64,000 nt of DNA from Halichoerus grypus. Taxonomy: Eukaryota > Chordata > Mammalia > Carnivora > Phocidae. Made by a program: the position numbers and the translations under genes. How positions within the stretch are numbered: position 1 is the first letter of the stretch; each line of letters starts with the position of its first letter. The notes under the pieces were generated by a model. The model was not told the origin of the DNA. It was given only the letters and a program-made list of their open reading frames with translations, and made no database searches. The stretch lies in NCBI RefSeq assembly GCF_964656455.1, contig NC_135719.1:9465163-9529162 (forward strand), written 5' to 3'. Shown piece after piece: positions 21,130-32,345 of this stretch.

Positions 21130-21625
21130 GCAGCGGTTAATTTCTTGTGTCAGCTTGGTTGGGCCAGGAGGTGCCCAGATAGTTGGACAAGCATTATTTT
21201 GGGTGTGTCTGCTGGGGTGTTTGGGGGATGAAATTAACATTTAAATGGATAGACTGAATAAAGCACATCACCCTCCCCAATATGGTGGGTCTCATCCAAT
21301 CAGTTGAAGGACTGACTAGAACAAAAAGGCTGAGTGAAGGGGAACTTCTCCAGCCTGACTGTTTGAGCTAGGACATCAGTCTTCTCCTACAGTCAGACTG
21401 GACTTACGCCATAAGCTTTCTTAAGTCTCCAGCTTGCCAACTACAGATCTTGAGACTCCTCAGTCTCCATAGTTGTGTGAATCGATTCCTGATAATAAAT
21501 GTGTATGTGTGTGTGTGTGTAGACATTGAGAGAGACAGACAGAGAGTTAGAGACAGAGAGACAAAGCGACAGAGAATGAGAGGTTCTGTTTCTCTAAGGA
21601 ACCCTCACTAGCACAGCTGCCTTCC
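21130..21625 (+). mobile_element. MLT2-type ERVL LTR relic
   Basis: 'GTTAATTTCTTGTGTCAGCT', 'GGGCCAGGAGGTGCCCAGAT', 'CTCATCCAATCAGTTGAAGG', 'ACTACAGATCTTGAGACTCC' and the end 'GGTTCTGTTTCTCTAAGGAA' match MLT2 LTRs. A GT run (about 21501-21520) and a GA-rich tract (21527-21580) have expanded before the terminus. It is solitary, with no retroviral reading frames nearby. Confidence 0.75.
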
Positions 21626-22183
21626 AGTCGGGCTCTGCCAACGGCGGCCAAGACCTGCCCTGCCCCACACCTCTGGCAGGATCCGTGTCCCTCCATGGCC
21701 AAAATCTCTCCCACAGCTCCAGATCTCAGAGGCTCTAGGGACAAGATCTCTAACCCCAGTGTCATCAATCCAAGGGTGGCGATGTCTTTCATTATTGCTA
21801 GCTCTGGGAGTTCCAACATCTTTTGTTCATACTTGTAAACCCAAGCCACAAACACACGCTATGATTAGACCCTTTGTTAAAAGTCTCCCCCATTTAAGCC
21901 ATTTGAATGAACTCCATTTCCCATCTGGACCCTGACTGATATGTCCAGGAAGGATACCTCTTCCACTTTGACTACAGAGAATGAGGCAAGAATGCATGGA
22001 GATACAGATGTGTTTTAAGTAAGAATGAAATGGACAGGTAGCAAGGCGAGGTCACACCATTGCTTGCCTTTTCCTTATGAAGAAAGACAAGATCATGCAA
22101 AAGTAGAATCAAGGCAATGAAGCTTTGAAGCAGGTAGTAAAAGGAATAGAAGAACCACCATTAGACTGAAAACCATGAGTTTT
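21626..22183. other. Unassigned sequence, no gene seen
   Basis: Nothing recognisable apart from the edge of the MLT2-like LTR. Confidence 0.4.
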
Positions 22184-22198
22184 TAGAGGCGCCACTGT

Positions 22199-22402
22199 GG
22201 GGCACCTGGGTGGCTCAGTCGGTTAAGCAGCTGCCTTCAGCTCAGGTCATGATCCCAGGGTCCTGGGATCAAGCCCCGCATCGGGCTCTCTGTTCAGCGG
22301 GGAGCCTGCTTCTCCCTCTCCCTCTGCCCCTGCTTGTGTTCCTGCTCTCGCTGTCTCTCTCTCTCTGTCGAATAAATAAATAAAATCTTAAAAAAAAAAA
22401 AA
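22199..22402 (+). mobile_element. CAN-SINE with TSD
   Basis: Flanks TAGAGGCGCCACTGT (22184-22198) and TAGAGGCACCACTCT (22403-22417) form a slightly diverged TSD. The tail block has 'GCTTGTGTTCCTGCTCTCGC'. Confidence 0.94.
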
Positions 22403-22799
22403 TAGAGGCACCACTCTGTACCTTTGATGGGGGGGCGGGGTTCTTCATTGGCTTTGAGAAGCTGATTCAGAAAGCACCATCTTCAGCCCTTTCCACTATT
22501 CCCCTTAGGAAACCACAACTACAAATAGCCATCGAAACAGATGTTCAGGGCAGCATGAGTTCAGAGACTGAATAGGATGCATTGTATCTGTAACAAAAAG
22601 AGGAAGAGGACTGGGCAAATCTACAAAGAACAAATGCACAAATAGTGCAAAGTCAGGAACCCACGAACTCTTATCTTATCTTGGAACATTTTATGACTTG
22701 AATGGCCCTGGTGAGAGTTAATGGCCCATAATTCATCAAAGGCCAGATCAACTGACTTGTATAATCAATAGACTTACAAACTCCCACTTTACCACTCTG
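22403..22799. other. Unassigned sequence
   Basis: Apart from the second TSD copy of the preceding SINE I see nothing assignable. Confidence 0.35.
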
Positions 22800-22843
22800 A
22801 AATAGCACAGTACAGTAGAAAGAGCAAGAAGTCTGGATAACTT

Positions 22844-23097
<254 letters not shown>

Positions 23098-23225
23098 TCT
23101 GGATAACTTGATGACTTACCAGGTGAGTTTTGGCAAATCACTTAAATTCACTGTCTCCATTTTCTCATCTGTAAAACAAGGATAAAGCCACTTACCCATC
23201 TGAGTTAGAGCACTCGGCCCTGAGC

Positions 23226-23919
23226 TCAACAAAGGGGAACTATTCTCAAAGCCTGCCTTAACATGTCAATAATGGTAAGGTCTGGACAATACTAAAGGGT
23301 CTGGGCAGAAAAGGAATAATTAAGGAGGTCACCCAGATCATTCTTTGACAACCAAAATATCAATTGGTTCATATTTGGAAATATTCCATAGATCATATTA
23401 TAGCTGCTGCAGATGACTTGGAATATGACCACGCAGAAGATCATGAAAGAGAAGTACCCCTCAGACACCAGTGCCCTGGGATGATCCATGGAGTCACTTT
23501 ACAGGGAATGCATCTTTAAGAGAAGATCAAGACTGAACAGCTAAGCTGACATTCTGAGGTTATCCCGCACCCACCACGGGGAAATTCCGAAGCTTTCTGC
23601 AAAAATTATTAGACACCTAGGCTCTCCTTTTGTCTCCCACCTTTTTAAGCCCTCCATGTGCTGGACAGTCTGACTCCCGTGTGAGCCCTCTCTTTGCACA
23701 GCTGTCTCTTTTCCACATTCTCACAATAACTGAGAGTGGGGTGGGAGGGACAGAGATGGAGAAAGACAAACTTGAAGCAAAAAGAAGACAGAATATGACA
23801 CCCAAGTGTTGGAACAAAATTATTCTTTCTAGTTACTCCAACGAGCTGGTCCTATGCATTTCCAGTAAACTTAATGGTTAATTTCCATGGTATCAATCAC
23901 ATGGAGCAGTTTCATTATT
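23226..23919. other. Unassigned sequence, no gene seen
   Basis: No repeat family or gene is recognisable. Confidence 0.4.
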
Positions 23920-24035
23920 ATCTGACACTCATAGATCAAGACTGAAAGTATTAGCCTATGAAATGGACCAAATACTGAGGCTCAGAAAAGGTAAGTGATT
24001 TACCCATGATCTCATGGCCAGGAAGCATTCCTCCA
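23920..24035 (-). mobile_element. MIR SINE fragment, reverse orientation
   Basis: 'CTGAGGCTCAGAAAAGGTAA', 'GTGATTTACCCATGATCTCA' and 'TGGCCAGGAAGCA' match the reverse complement of the MIR core. Confidence 0.6.
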
Positions 24036-24113
24036 CAGTGTTAGTAAGCCTTGGAGCATCCTAACTCCGATTGGCCTATTTGAATTGAGATCTACTTATG
24101 ACTGTACATGAAA

Positions 24114-24322
24114 GGGGCACCTGGGTGGCTCAGTCATTAAGCGTCTGCCTTCAGCTCAGGTCATGGTCCCAGGGTCCTGGGATCGAGTCCCACGTTGGGC
24201 TCCCTGCTCAGCGGGAAGCCTGCTTCTCCCTCTCCCACTCCCCCTGCTTGTGTTTCCTCTCTAGCTGTGTCTCTCTCTCTCTCTGTCAAATAAATAAATA
24301 AATATTAAAAAAAAAAAAAAAA
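24114..24322 (+). mobile_element. CAN-SINE, first of a three-SINE cluster
   Basis: 'GGGGCACCTGGGTGGCTCAG' head and 'CTTGTGTTTCCTCTCTAGC' tail block. GACTGTAC occurs just before it (about 24099-24107) and again at 24534-24541, after the second SINE. Confidence 0.95.
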
Positions 24323-24328
24323 AACCCA

Positions 24329-24533
24329 GGGGGCGCCTGGGTGGCTCAGTTGGTTAAGCGACTGCCTTCGGCTCAGGTCGTGATCCTGGAGTCCCGGGAT
24401 CGAGTCCCGCGTCGGGCTCCCTGCTCAGCAGGGAGTCTGCTTCTCCCTCTGGCCCTCCCCCTCTCATGTGCTCTCTCTCTCTCTCAAATAAATAAATAAA
24501 ATCTTAAAAAAAATAAAAAATAAAAAAAATAAA
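24329..24533 (+). mobile_element. CAN-SINE, second of cluster
   Basis: The head follows the A-rich tail of the preceding SINE, so it probably inserted into that tail. It has the 'CATGTGCTCTCTCTC' type of tail, different from the first copy. The tail is a run of A and TAAAAAA units. Confidence 0.94.
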
Positions 24534-24548
24534 AGACTGTACTTTAAA

Positions 24549-24733
24549 GGGACACCTGGGTGGTTCAGTCAGTTCAGCATCTGCCTTAGGCTTGGGTCAT
24601 GATCCCAGGGTCCTGAGATCGAGCCCTGCTTTGGGCTCCCTCCTCAGCGGGGAGCCTGCTTCTCTCTCTCCCTCCCCCTACTCATGCTCTCTCAATTAAA
24701 TAAATAAAATCTTTATAAATAAATAAATAAAAT
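24549..24733 (+). mobile_element. CAN-SINE, third of cluster
   Basis: The head 'GGACACCTGGGTGGTTCAG' is more diverged than its two neighbours. The end reads 'TTAAATAAATAAAATC' with a second ATAAATAAATAAAAT run. Confidence 0.92.
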
Positions 24734-24829
24734 GTTTATTTTTTTGTTGTGTTAATTCTAATCTGTCAATTATAGTCAGAACTACGCATTATTTTTGAAA
24801 CCTGTTATCGTCTTTTGAAAGACACAGGT

Positions 24830-25145
24830 GTGATTCCCAACCCCGCTGTGGCCAAATCATGTGCCATTGGGCACGTTGTCTCCTGTTCTCCTGTCTGGGC
24901 CTGGGTCTCCTCAAATGCAAAATGGGAACAGTGGCATTTGCCAGGCTGCGCCCTCACCGAAGACATCCCAGCAAGAGGTGAGTGGGGCCCGTGAGGCTGA
25001 ACCTGCCCAGAGGGGCAACCACTACCAAATCTTACAAAGCTACCCTAGGGGCTAGTGCCAGCCTCAAACGTTATAAAGACTAGAAATGCTATTTCTGAAG
25101 TGCTAAACAAAGCAGGGAGTACATAGTAAGTGGTCAGTTAATGGT
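24830..25145 (+). mobile_element. MIR SINE, fairly complete
   Basis: 'CAAATCATGTGCCATTGGGC', 'CTGGGTCTCCTCAAATGCAA' followed by AATGGGAAC, and the 3' part 'GGGAGTACATAGTAAGTGG' follow the order of the MIR consensus. The segment around 24960-25070 is poorly matched. Confidence 0.55.
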
Positions 25146-25889
25146 GAAGGATGTCTTTGGCTGCCAATAACAAAAAATTTTCAACTTGGTTGAACAAGAA
25201 AATATTCCTTGGTTCACTGAACTGCCAGTCCTGAAGGACGGTGGGGACCCGGAGGTCCAGCCAGAGAATCTGGTCACCTCTGCCCTTCTCTGGGCTGGCT
25301 CTTTCTCAGACAGGAAGCAAGATGGCGGCAACACTTGTTGTCCTGATATCTGTGCACCCCAATGTCCCCGGGGAAGAGAAAGGGCAACTTCCAAAAGGTC
25401 TCAAAAGAGCTGGAAGCTTCTTTCTCAGGAACATCCAACAAGTGCCTCTTCCTTTTCTATGTGAGCCAGGGCACATCCATCTCCTGAAAGAAGTTGAGGC
25501 CAGAACAAGACCAGGCACAGCCTGGCTGATGCTTGCTCATCCCGGAGCCAGTCATCATGGCAAGGGGACGGATCACCTGACGGGCTTAGACCATCCTGCA
25601 CTGAAGCTTGGGCATGGAACAATGGCAAACAGTAGAATGTATCTCAGGAGGACAACATCTACTACCAAGGGTGACTGGGAGATCTCAACACAACTAATCA
25701 ATACATTCAGGAGCCTCTTAAGGTTCATTCCACTGGAGCAAAATAGTAGCACAAGTCACCTTCCCTTCCTGGGCTCTTTTCTCCACCATTATTTTTCAGT
25801 AGGCACCATGCAGATGACCATAATGATTATTTGGACGAAAAGTGATTTATTATCTAGCCAGCAGCACTGTTTGGAAATTCACCCATTGA
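25146..25889. other. Unassigned sequence, possibly an old interspersed repeat
   Basis: 'GGAAGCAAGATGGCGGCAAC' and 'AGTCATCATGGCAAGGGGAC' have the feel of a widely dispersed mammalian repeat, but I cannot name the family. The 229-residue open frame that starts at 25241 runs into the next SINE and is not a gene. Confidence 0.4.
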
Positions 25890-25901
25890 GGATGTTATGG
25901 A

Positions 25902-26190
25902 GGGGGTGCCTGGGTGGCTCAGTCGGTTGAGCGTCTGACTCTTGATCTCAACTCAGGTCTTGATCTCAGGGTCGTGAGTTCAAGCCCTGAGTTGGGCTCC
26001 GTGCTGCGTGTGGAGCCTGCTTAAATTAGAAGAAGAAGAAGAAGAAGAAGAAGAAGAAGAAGAAGAAGAAGAAGAAGAAGAAGAAGAAGAAGAAGAAGAA
26101 GAAGAAAAGAAAAGAAAAGAAAAGAAAAGAAAAGAAAAGAAAAGAAAAGAAAAGAAAAGAAAAGAAAAGAAAAGAAAAGAAAAGAAAAGA
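25902..26190 (+). mobile_element. CAN-SINE with GAA and GAAAA tails
   Basis: Flanks GATGTTATGGAG (25890-25901) and GATGTCATGAAG (26194-26205) form a diverged TSD. An older-type body ('GCGTGTGGAGCCTGCTT') leads straight into purine repeats. Confidence 0.93.
26029..26190 (+). repeat. Compound (GAA)n(GAAAA)n microsatellite
   Basis: About 26 uninterrupted GAA units (26029-26106) are followed by about 17 AAAAG units (26105-26190). The whole 160 bp is purine on the + strand and could form triplex DNA. Confidence 0.97.
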
Positions 26191-26639
26191 AGAAGATGTC
26201 ATGAAGATTCCAAGTTCTGCTATGGTGGAGACCAGCAACTAAGAGAAGTGACTGAGCAGTGTACCGCACTCGTCCACTTAATGAATATATGCCTTCAGCA
26301 CTGACTCATTCTGGACCCAGTTCTAGATACTAGAGATCCTCACATTCCTGGAGAATCAGATAATGAGTGAACAAATGTAAAACAAAGTAATTCCCAATTG
26401 TGAAAGGTGTTAAAAAATAAATAAAATTTGGTGATAATATAGCATCACAGGGGCTGACTGACTGCAGCTAGGGCCATCTGGGAACATACCTGCAAGGAGA
26501 AAGGAGGCTTTGGCAAGGGAGGTAGGGCGGGGAGGACGCAGGGTCCTGGATGCCTGGTGCATATGAGTAGCGCTTTCATCCCAAGAACAGTATGAAGCAC
26601 CAAAAGAAGGGAAGAGGGGACCCTGCTGGGAAGTGTGAC

Positions 26640-26800
26640 ACAGATTGAGTCCCAGCTCCATCCAATGACTTCTAGATCCTCAGCGTCCACACCTGTCAAA
26701 TGGGATTTTTAAATACCTCCCGCATAGAACTATAAGAACAACATATGAAAATAAACCTATAAACTGTGTGGCAAAATAATGATTAGCAACCTCGTCCATT
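26640..26800 (+). mobile_element. MIR SINE fragment
   Basis: 'TTGAGTCCCAGCTCCATCC', 'CAATGACTTCTAGATCCTCA' and 'CACCTGTCAAATGGGATTTT' follow the MIR order. It is diverged. Confidence 0.55.
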
Positions 26801-26884
26801 GGCTCCTGAGGACTGAGGTGTTTAGAGGGGTGTCCTGATGTCTGCAACCTACTGAGGAATGCATCAGAAAAATAAGATGGCTTA

Positions 26885-27040
26885 CGGGTGGAGAGGTGGA
26901 TGGCTAGATGGATAGATATGCAAAGGAACGAGTAGAGTAAAATGTTAATGCAAGAATCTAGGTGATGGAGATATGTGTGTTCACTGTAAAATTCTTTGAA
27001 CCTTTCTGAAAGTTTTCACAGTAAAATGTGGAGGAACAGG
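26885..27040 (+). mobile_element. Old interspersed repeat, family not named
   Basis: 'AGAATCTAGGTGATGGAGAT', 'GTGTTCACTGTAAAATTCTT' and 'TTCACAGTAAAATGTGG' follow the order of a common mammalian repeat 3' end. A possible relative lies at 12070-12180. Confidence 0.45.
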
Positions 27041-28379
27041 GAAAGAGATGCCACTTGTATTTTAAGAAATTTGAAACTTCTCCTCTCCCTCTCCAGCTCC
27101 ACATGCCCTCCTTTCTTGTCTGGCTGCTTTAGCAGGTCACCTTGCAGTCCTGTCCAGTGACTGGGTCTAAAGGGGGGAACACAGGCCACCTAAGTTGACG
27201 TGGGTCATCTCTGCAGTGACCGGAAGGCGACAGGGCTCGGGCCAGGAAGCTTTGCAATTAAGCCCCGGACGAGGGCTGAGCCTCTGCCGCTAGAGGGCGC
27301 TCTCGCGGCGTCCTGAGCTCCGAGGCTGAGTGCGCTAGGCCCGAGAGCCAGGTTCCTTCGCCCTCATCAGGGCCTGGGACCCACTGCCTCTGTAATGACC
27401 TGAGGAAAGCAGCTCTTCAAACAGAACAGCCTGAGAGTCAGTGCCTGCGGCCCGGCCCCCCAGAGATTCTGATGAAGAAGACATGGAGGGAGGGAGGAGA
27501 GTAACGTGCACTGAGCAAGCATCAGTCAGTGCTTAATGCTTTCACATCACTTATTTCATGTTTTAGTTATGAATCAGTCTGAAAATAGAACAGGACTTGC
27601 AGGGCAAAGGATGTGCACTTCATTGCTGGCAGACACTGCCCAATTAGGGGCTCCGAGGTTCTCCCAGGGTAGAGCAGCTTTTCCGGGCGGTAATGTACCT
27701 CCCCACCCCTTGCTCCAAGACCCAGAGGCTCAGAGTCCTGTGTTCCCCCGGGGCTGAGGCAGCACCTCTAGTGGCTTCCTATGACCTCACCCAGCATCCT
27801 CAAGGAGCCTGCCCACCCCTCCCACGTCTGCCCACCAGCTTCTTCACGTGAGGTTAGAAGAGTAGGTTAACCTTGAACCCTTCCTCAGTTCAAACCATCC
27901 ACTGCTCCCAGGGATCCAAGTATTTCCTGAGACCGTCTCGTACCTTAGCCACCAGAGATTCAGGCAAAAATACTCAATCACTCAATCTTTTAAAATCATA
28001 ATCACGACTCAACTATGGTGCTTAGAGACCACCTGCCCCCATCTCTCCAACAGGCCAGCCCAGGGGGAAGCCCAGCCACAAGGACTCCTCAGAGTTCCCT
28101 AAATGCCAGCCACCTCATCTCCCCCTAGTAAGGAAGCTGGAAAAGTCACTTTCTGACTTTTGACCTGCCAGATTGGGAAGAAGAGGGCTCTGAATGAATC
28201 CTGTGGGAATCTCGTTAGAAAGGGTGTCATCTCCCAGATTTTGATTAGCGTTACTTTGGTGCTTAAATATCGTTATTCGAGAGTCATATATGTCAGGCCT
28301 AGGAAATAAAACAAGCCTAAAGACAATTAGATTCATCCACGAACCCACCCCGAGATACACGTGTTAACTTTGGTGCATA
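27041..28379. other. Unassigned GC-richer sequence with a CTCF-like site
   Basis: A local CpG-rich patch (about 27220-27340) surrounds the CTCF-like motif at 27287. Otherwise no gene or repeat family is recognised. The stretch lacks SINEs. Confidence 0.45.
27287..27302 (+). promoter_or_regulatory. Candidate CTCF core motif, strongest in window
   Basis: CCGCTAGAGGGCGCTC matches the CTCF core (CCRCYAGRGGGCGC) at essentially every defined position and lies in a CpG-rich patch. Occupancy cannot be judged from sequence. Confidence 0.55.
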
Positions 28380-29200
28380 CTCCACTGAACTTTTCTTCCC
28401 GTGCGTCTGTTGATACACATGCCCCTTTTCCTGAAACGTGATGTTGAACCCACTATTTGTAGCTTGTTTTTTTTATCATTTAACAATAATCCCAAGTACC
28501 TTTCGATAGTTAAGGAATCTTTTTTTTTTTTTTTTTTGAAAAAAGGCAAAATCATGACTCTCCTACAGATACCAAATGAGCGCATGTTAACAATTTTATT
28601 TAACTTGTTACTGATGAGGGAACCATGAAGAAGTTCCCGGAATACTGAGATGGATTTGCAGGTGGACACAGACATGGCTTCCTCCCTAGGGACAGGGGAG
28701 TCAAATGAATCTCCACTTGGCAGAATTTATTTGCACGTCCATAGAGAATAATTTGCATCGCTATTAGTTGTCTACAATCTACGGACTTAAGAAATAGCTC
28801 AAAGACCATGAAAGGTGAAAAACCCCACAGAATCAGAACCAGCTAACCCAGGTGGGTGTGCTCTGCACAGAGCCTGGTTTTCAACTGAAATACACGTTTG
28901 TTTCCCCTATGCTATGCAAACAAATATACTTCCATGCTCTCTTCGCTCTCTTTTTAAGGGTTACAGATTTTTATTATGTCATGTTTCTATAATTCATGTA
29001 GCAAACTGTTCCTAGACTTATAGTTGTTTCTGATTCTTCATCAGCGTAAACAACACAGGGAGAGTCCCTTTACTGTGAGCATCTTTGAACATTATTTGAT
29101 TAATTCCCTCAGATTAATTCCTAGGAATAAAAGTCCTGGGTAGAAAGATGTCCACATGGTCAAGGTCGGATACATGTTGACAAGGGCCTCTACAAACTTC
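28380..29200 (-). mobile_element. Possible old L1-like sequence, reverse orientation
   Basis: 'TTTTATCATTTAACAATAAT' and, further on, 'GATTAATTCCTAGGAATAAA' followed by GTCCTGGGT resemble reverse-complement segments of old mammalian L1 3' regions. A T-run (about 28519-28536) interrupts it. It is heavily diverged and may be more than one element. Confidence 0.3.
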
Positions 29201-29565
29201 TTTCTAAACTTTGAGTTCTACCTCAAATCCAAGCCCTCAAGTCCGATTTAAGACTCAGAGATTTTATACTCCTTTGGCAAGAAATCATTCCTTGCGCCGA
29301 AATTTCAATCCACTTCTCTGTAACATTATCCACTAACAAAGATCAATACCACAGGCTGTGAAGTCAACGGAGAATTCAAACAAATGTGCAGATAATTCAA
29401 CATAAGCGATCTTTTGTTTCTCTAATTTCCTAGCTGGCTCCAAATAACCCACTCTGCTCCCTGTGTCCAGCATGGCAGAGATCATCCCCCACGCAGCTGC
29501 TATCCTCAGAAGCAGAGAGAAGAGGTCCTCAGAGCCTCAGTGTCCAGAGACCTGCCATAAAATTA
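29201..29565. other. Unassigned sequence
   Basis: No repeat or gene recognised. Confidence 0.35.
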
Positions 29566-29581
29566 TAAAATTAGCCTGGTT

Positions 29582-29677
29582 GGGGCGCCCGGCTGGCTCA
29601 GTCGGTGGAGCATGCGACTCTTGATCTTGGGGTCATGAGATCGAACCCCACGTTGGGGATAGAGGTTACTTAAACCA
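29582..29677 (+). mobile_element. Short tRNA-like CAN-SINE variant
   Basis: 'GGGGCGCCCGGCTGGCTCAG' head, ending 'GAGGTTACTTAAACC', with no CT tract. Flanks AAATTAGCCTGGT and AAATTAGTTTGGT form a probable TSD. Confidence 0.88.
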
Positions 29678-29689
29678 AAAAATTAGTTT

Positions 29690-31214
29690 GGTAACACCCA
29701 TCAGACAAGATCATGGGCAGAATTGGACAACACTGAAGCCCCGTTCTCCCAGCAAACAGTAACAGTGAAGAAATTCCCCCAAACTTCCATATTCTGAAAT
29801 CCTTCCATCCGTTTTTGTTCTAGAAAACAGCTTGCCGCAAAGAACGGCCTTTCCCGTATGACAGAGAAGACGCGCTGTCCCCTCTTCCTCATGACTCCCA
29901 TAGACTCCCAGATGAACCCCTCATTCCCTGTGGCCCGGCCGGACTCAATCCCTCCAACCTTCTGTTCTTTGTGCCATGAGTGACTGGCTGAACTACTGAG
30001 CCCCCAAAACTAGCCAGACACAGAGAGAAACACTCCCTGGCCAGATGACTAACTAAAACCACCCCTGATCACAAAAACAACCCGACTCTAAAATCACAGC
30101 ATCTATAACTTATCTGCTCCTCCCTAGAAAAGTTGAAGGCAAAACTACCTTGCCTCATGAGATACTAGAATCTTTGGATCTGGCGTGTTCTCCCTGCTCC
30201 AGCAGCCTGAACAAAATCAGTGTACTCACTTGTGCAGTTTTGTGTTTTGTGGGGATTTTTTGGCTTTGGCACACCTGTCTTAATCAGAGCGCAATACTGT
30301 TGCTCTCAGAAGCTACCAGCTGGGGCGTTCCTGGCACCACCCTCCCACAGTGGAAAAGCTGGGGTCTATCTGATCCTGGCTGGGATTCTGCTCCAGGACC
30401 AGTGCCTACCTCTCTGCCCACTTCCTTTCTTCAAGCAATGGCCCTGGCTTCCAGAAGTTTCTGCCCACCCTTTGAGGGAGCATCGGGATGTGTAGGCTCT
30501 GTCTATATTGCCTGGTCAAACTGATTGCCCTCTGGTGGGAGAGGAGGTGGAGCGGGGCAGAGAATGCCCCTGGAGAATGAGGGTGGGTGGGCTTCAGCAA
30601 AGAATGCACTTGTGGGTCATAAAGAGGCCAGAGACCTTGGGCTTAACCCCCCGTGCTCACACTGGAGGCTGCCTGGCCACCCACATCTGAGGCTGGCTCT
30701 AAAAGAGGTCGAATTCTGGAAACTGGCCAAAAGAGCAGGAAGGACTGAGCGGACAGGACACGAGAAGAACCCAGGATATAGAGGCAGAGAGGACATCTCA
30801 CTCACACATTCATTCAACAAACTGCAGTTGAATTTACTCAACTGAGTGTCCGGGGTATTTATGGAGCGAAGGAATAACAAAGGACTGGACACCAGAGTGT
30901 CCAGTCTTTCAGAGACTGAAAGAAGGTAAGATAGAATCTGGGCACACTCAGAACTCACCTCTAGGGAAGGCTCCAGACCTCCTTACTGTGTCCCAAAGGA
31001 GGCCCTCAGCTCTCTCCGCCTGTCTCCTGATCTGATGTGTAAAACAAAGGGAGAGACACATTCCACCTGGCTCAGCAGCGAAACGGAAGTGAAATTGTGT
31101 GTGTGGAATGGATGCCTAGTACAGTGCGCAGACGTTGAAGAAAAGTATCATTTCTACAATGAGGTGCGTGCCCCTGGGAGTGAGGAGGGGAGTAAAGACC
31201 AGAACAGGGGTCAG
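29690..31214. other. Unassigned sequence, no gene seen
   Basis: About 1.5 kb. The part around 30180-30290 ends in a pattern (AGTGTACTCACTTGTGCAGT) sometimes seen near LTR termini, but no family match can be made. A CTCF-like motif lies at 30526. Short frames overlap on both strands. Confidence 0.4.
30526..30539 (-). promoter_or_regulatory. Candidate CTCF core motif
   Basis: On the minus strand the sequence reads CCCACCAGAGGGCA, agreeing with the CTCF core apart from its last bases. It is opposite in direction to the motif at 27287, about 3.2 kb away. Confidence 0.48.
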
Positions 31215-31430
31215 AGTCAACAATACTGTATGGTGGATTTGAAAGCTGCTAAGAGAATAGTTCTTAAAAGGTCTCATCACAAGAACTACGCCTGACGATA
31301 GATATTAACTAAACTTAATGTATAATCATTCCACAATATATACATGTATCAAATCATTATGTTGCACACTTAAAAATAATACAATGTTATATATCAGTTG
31401 TACCTCAATGAAAAAGAAACATTTTTTTTA
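31215..31430 (+). mobile_element. LINE-1 3' end fragment (L1MA-like)
   Basis: 'AAAAGGTCTCATCACAAGAA', 'ATCAAATCATTATGTTGCAC' and 'TGTACCTCAATGAAAAAG' match the older L1 3' terminus also seen at about 16600-16770. Confidence 0.78.
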
Positions 31431-31673
31431 AAAGACAAGAAGTGGGGTAGAGGCAGAAAGAATAAGAACTTCTTTTTACATTTATCCTACCCGTTCTTCT
31501 TACATTTCTATTTTTATATACGGTTTTCATAAACATAACACGTGTTCCTATATTATGAAAAAGATTGTCCTTGTACATTTCCACTTTGTACCTGGTTTTA
31601 ATGTGCATCATACATCAATGCAGAGCTATGTGTATATAATATATGAATAAACAGATTTGCATATCCAGGGGTA

Positions 31674-32125
31674 GAGTAGTCCCCCCCCACTTACCTTCAG
31701 GGAGACGTTCCAAGACCCCAGGGGATGCCTGAAACCACAGATAGTACCAAACCCTATATATACTGATTGTCATATATACCCATACCTATGATAAAGCTTA
31801 ATTTATAAATTAGGCACAGTAAGAGATTAAGGACAATGATTAATAATAGAATAATTATAACAATATACTGTAACAAAAGTTATGTGAATGTGGTCTCTCT
31901 CTCAAATACCTTATTGTACTGTTTCACCCTTTTTGTGATGATACAAGATGACAACATGCCTACCTGACAAGACAAAGTGAGGTGGATGATGTGGGCACTA
32001 TGATGGAGCATGAAGCCACTCCTGACCTTCTGACACTAGGTCAGAAGAAGGGTCATCTGCTTCCAGTGGACCGCAAGCAGCTGAATCCACAGAAAGCGAA
32101 ATTGTGGACAAGGGAGGACTATTGT
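31674..32125 (+). mobile_element. Tigger-like (TcMar) non-autonomous DNA transposon
   Basis: Approximate inverted ends: AGTAGTCCCCCC at the left and GGGAGGACTATTGT at the right. Internal segments 'TTCCAAGACCCCAGGGGATG', 'CCTATGATAAAGCTTAATTT' and 'CAGTAAGAGATTAAGGACAA' are typical of a Tigger-related short element. No transposase frame is present, so it would have depended on an enzyme made elsewhere. Its right end overlaps the TSD of the next SINE. Confidence 0.72.
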
Positions 32126-32140
32126 ATGTGATTTTTTTTA

Positions 32141-32327
32141 AACTTTCTTTAAAAGATTTTATTTATTTGACAGAGAGAGAGAGCACAAGTAGGCAGAGAG
32201 GCAGGCAGAAGGAGAAGCAGGCTCCCCAATGAGCAGAGAGCCCAATGCAGGACTCGAACCCAGGACACTGGGATCATGACCTGAGGTGAAGGCAGATGCT
32301 TAACCCACTGAGCCACCCAGGTGCCCC
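32141..32327 (-). mobile_element. CAN-SINE, reverse orientation, with TSD
   Basis: TSD TGTATGTGATTTTTTTTA at about 32123-32140 and 32328-32345. It inserted at the right edge of the Tigger-like element. Confidence 0.95.
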
Positions 32328-32345
32328 TGTATGTGATTTTTTTTA

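Noticed and set aside
25241..25930. 229-residue open frame on the + strand
   Set aside because: It runs into a CAN-SINE at 25902, has no recognisable domain, and another frame overlaps its start. It is a chance open frame.
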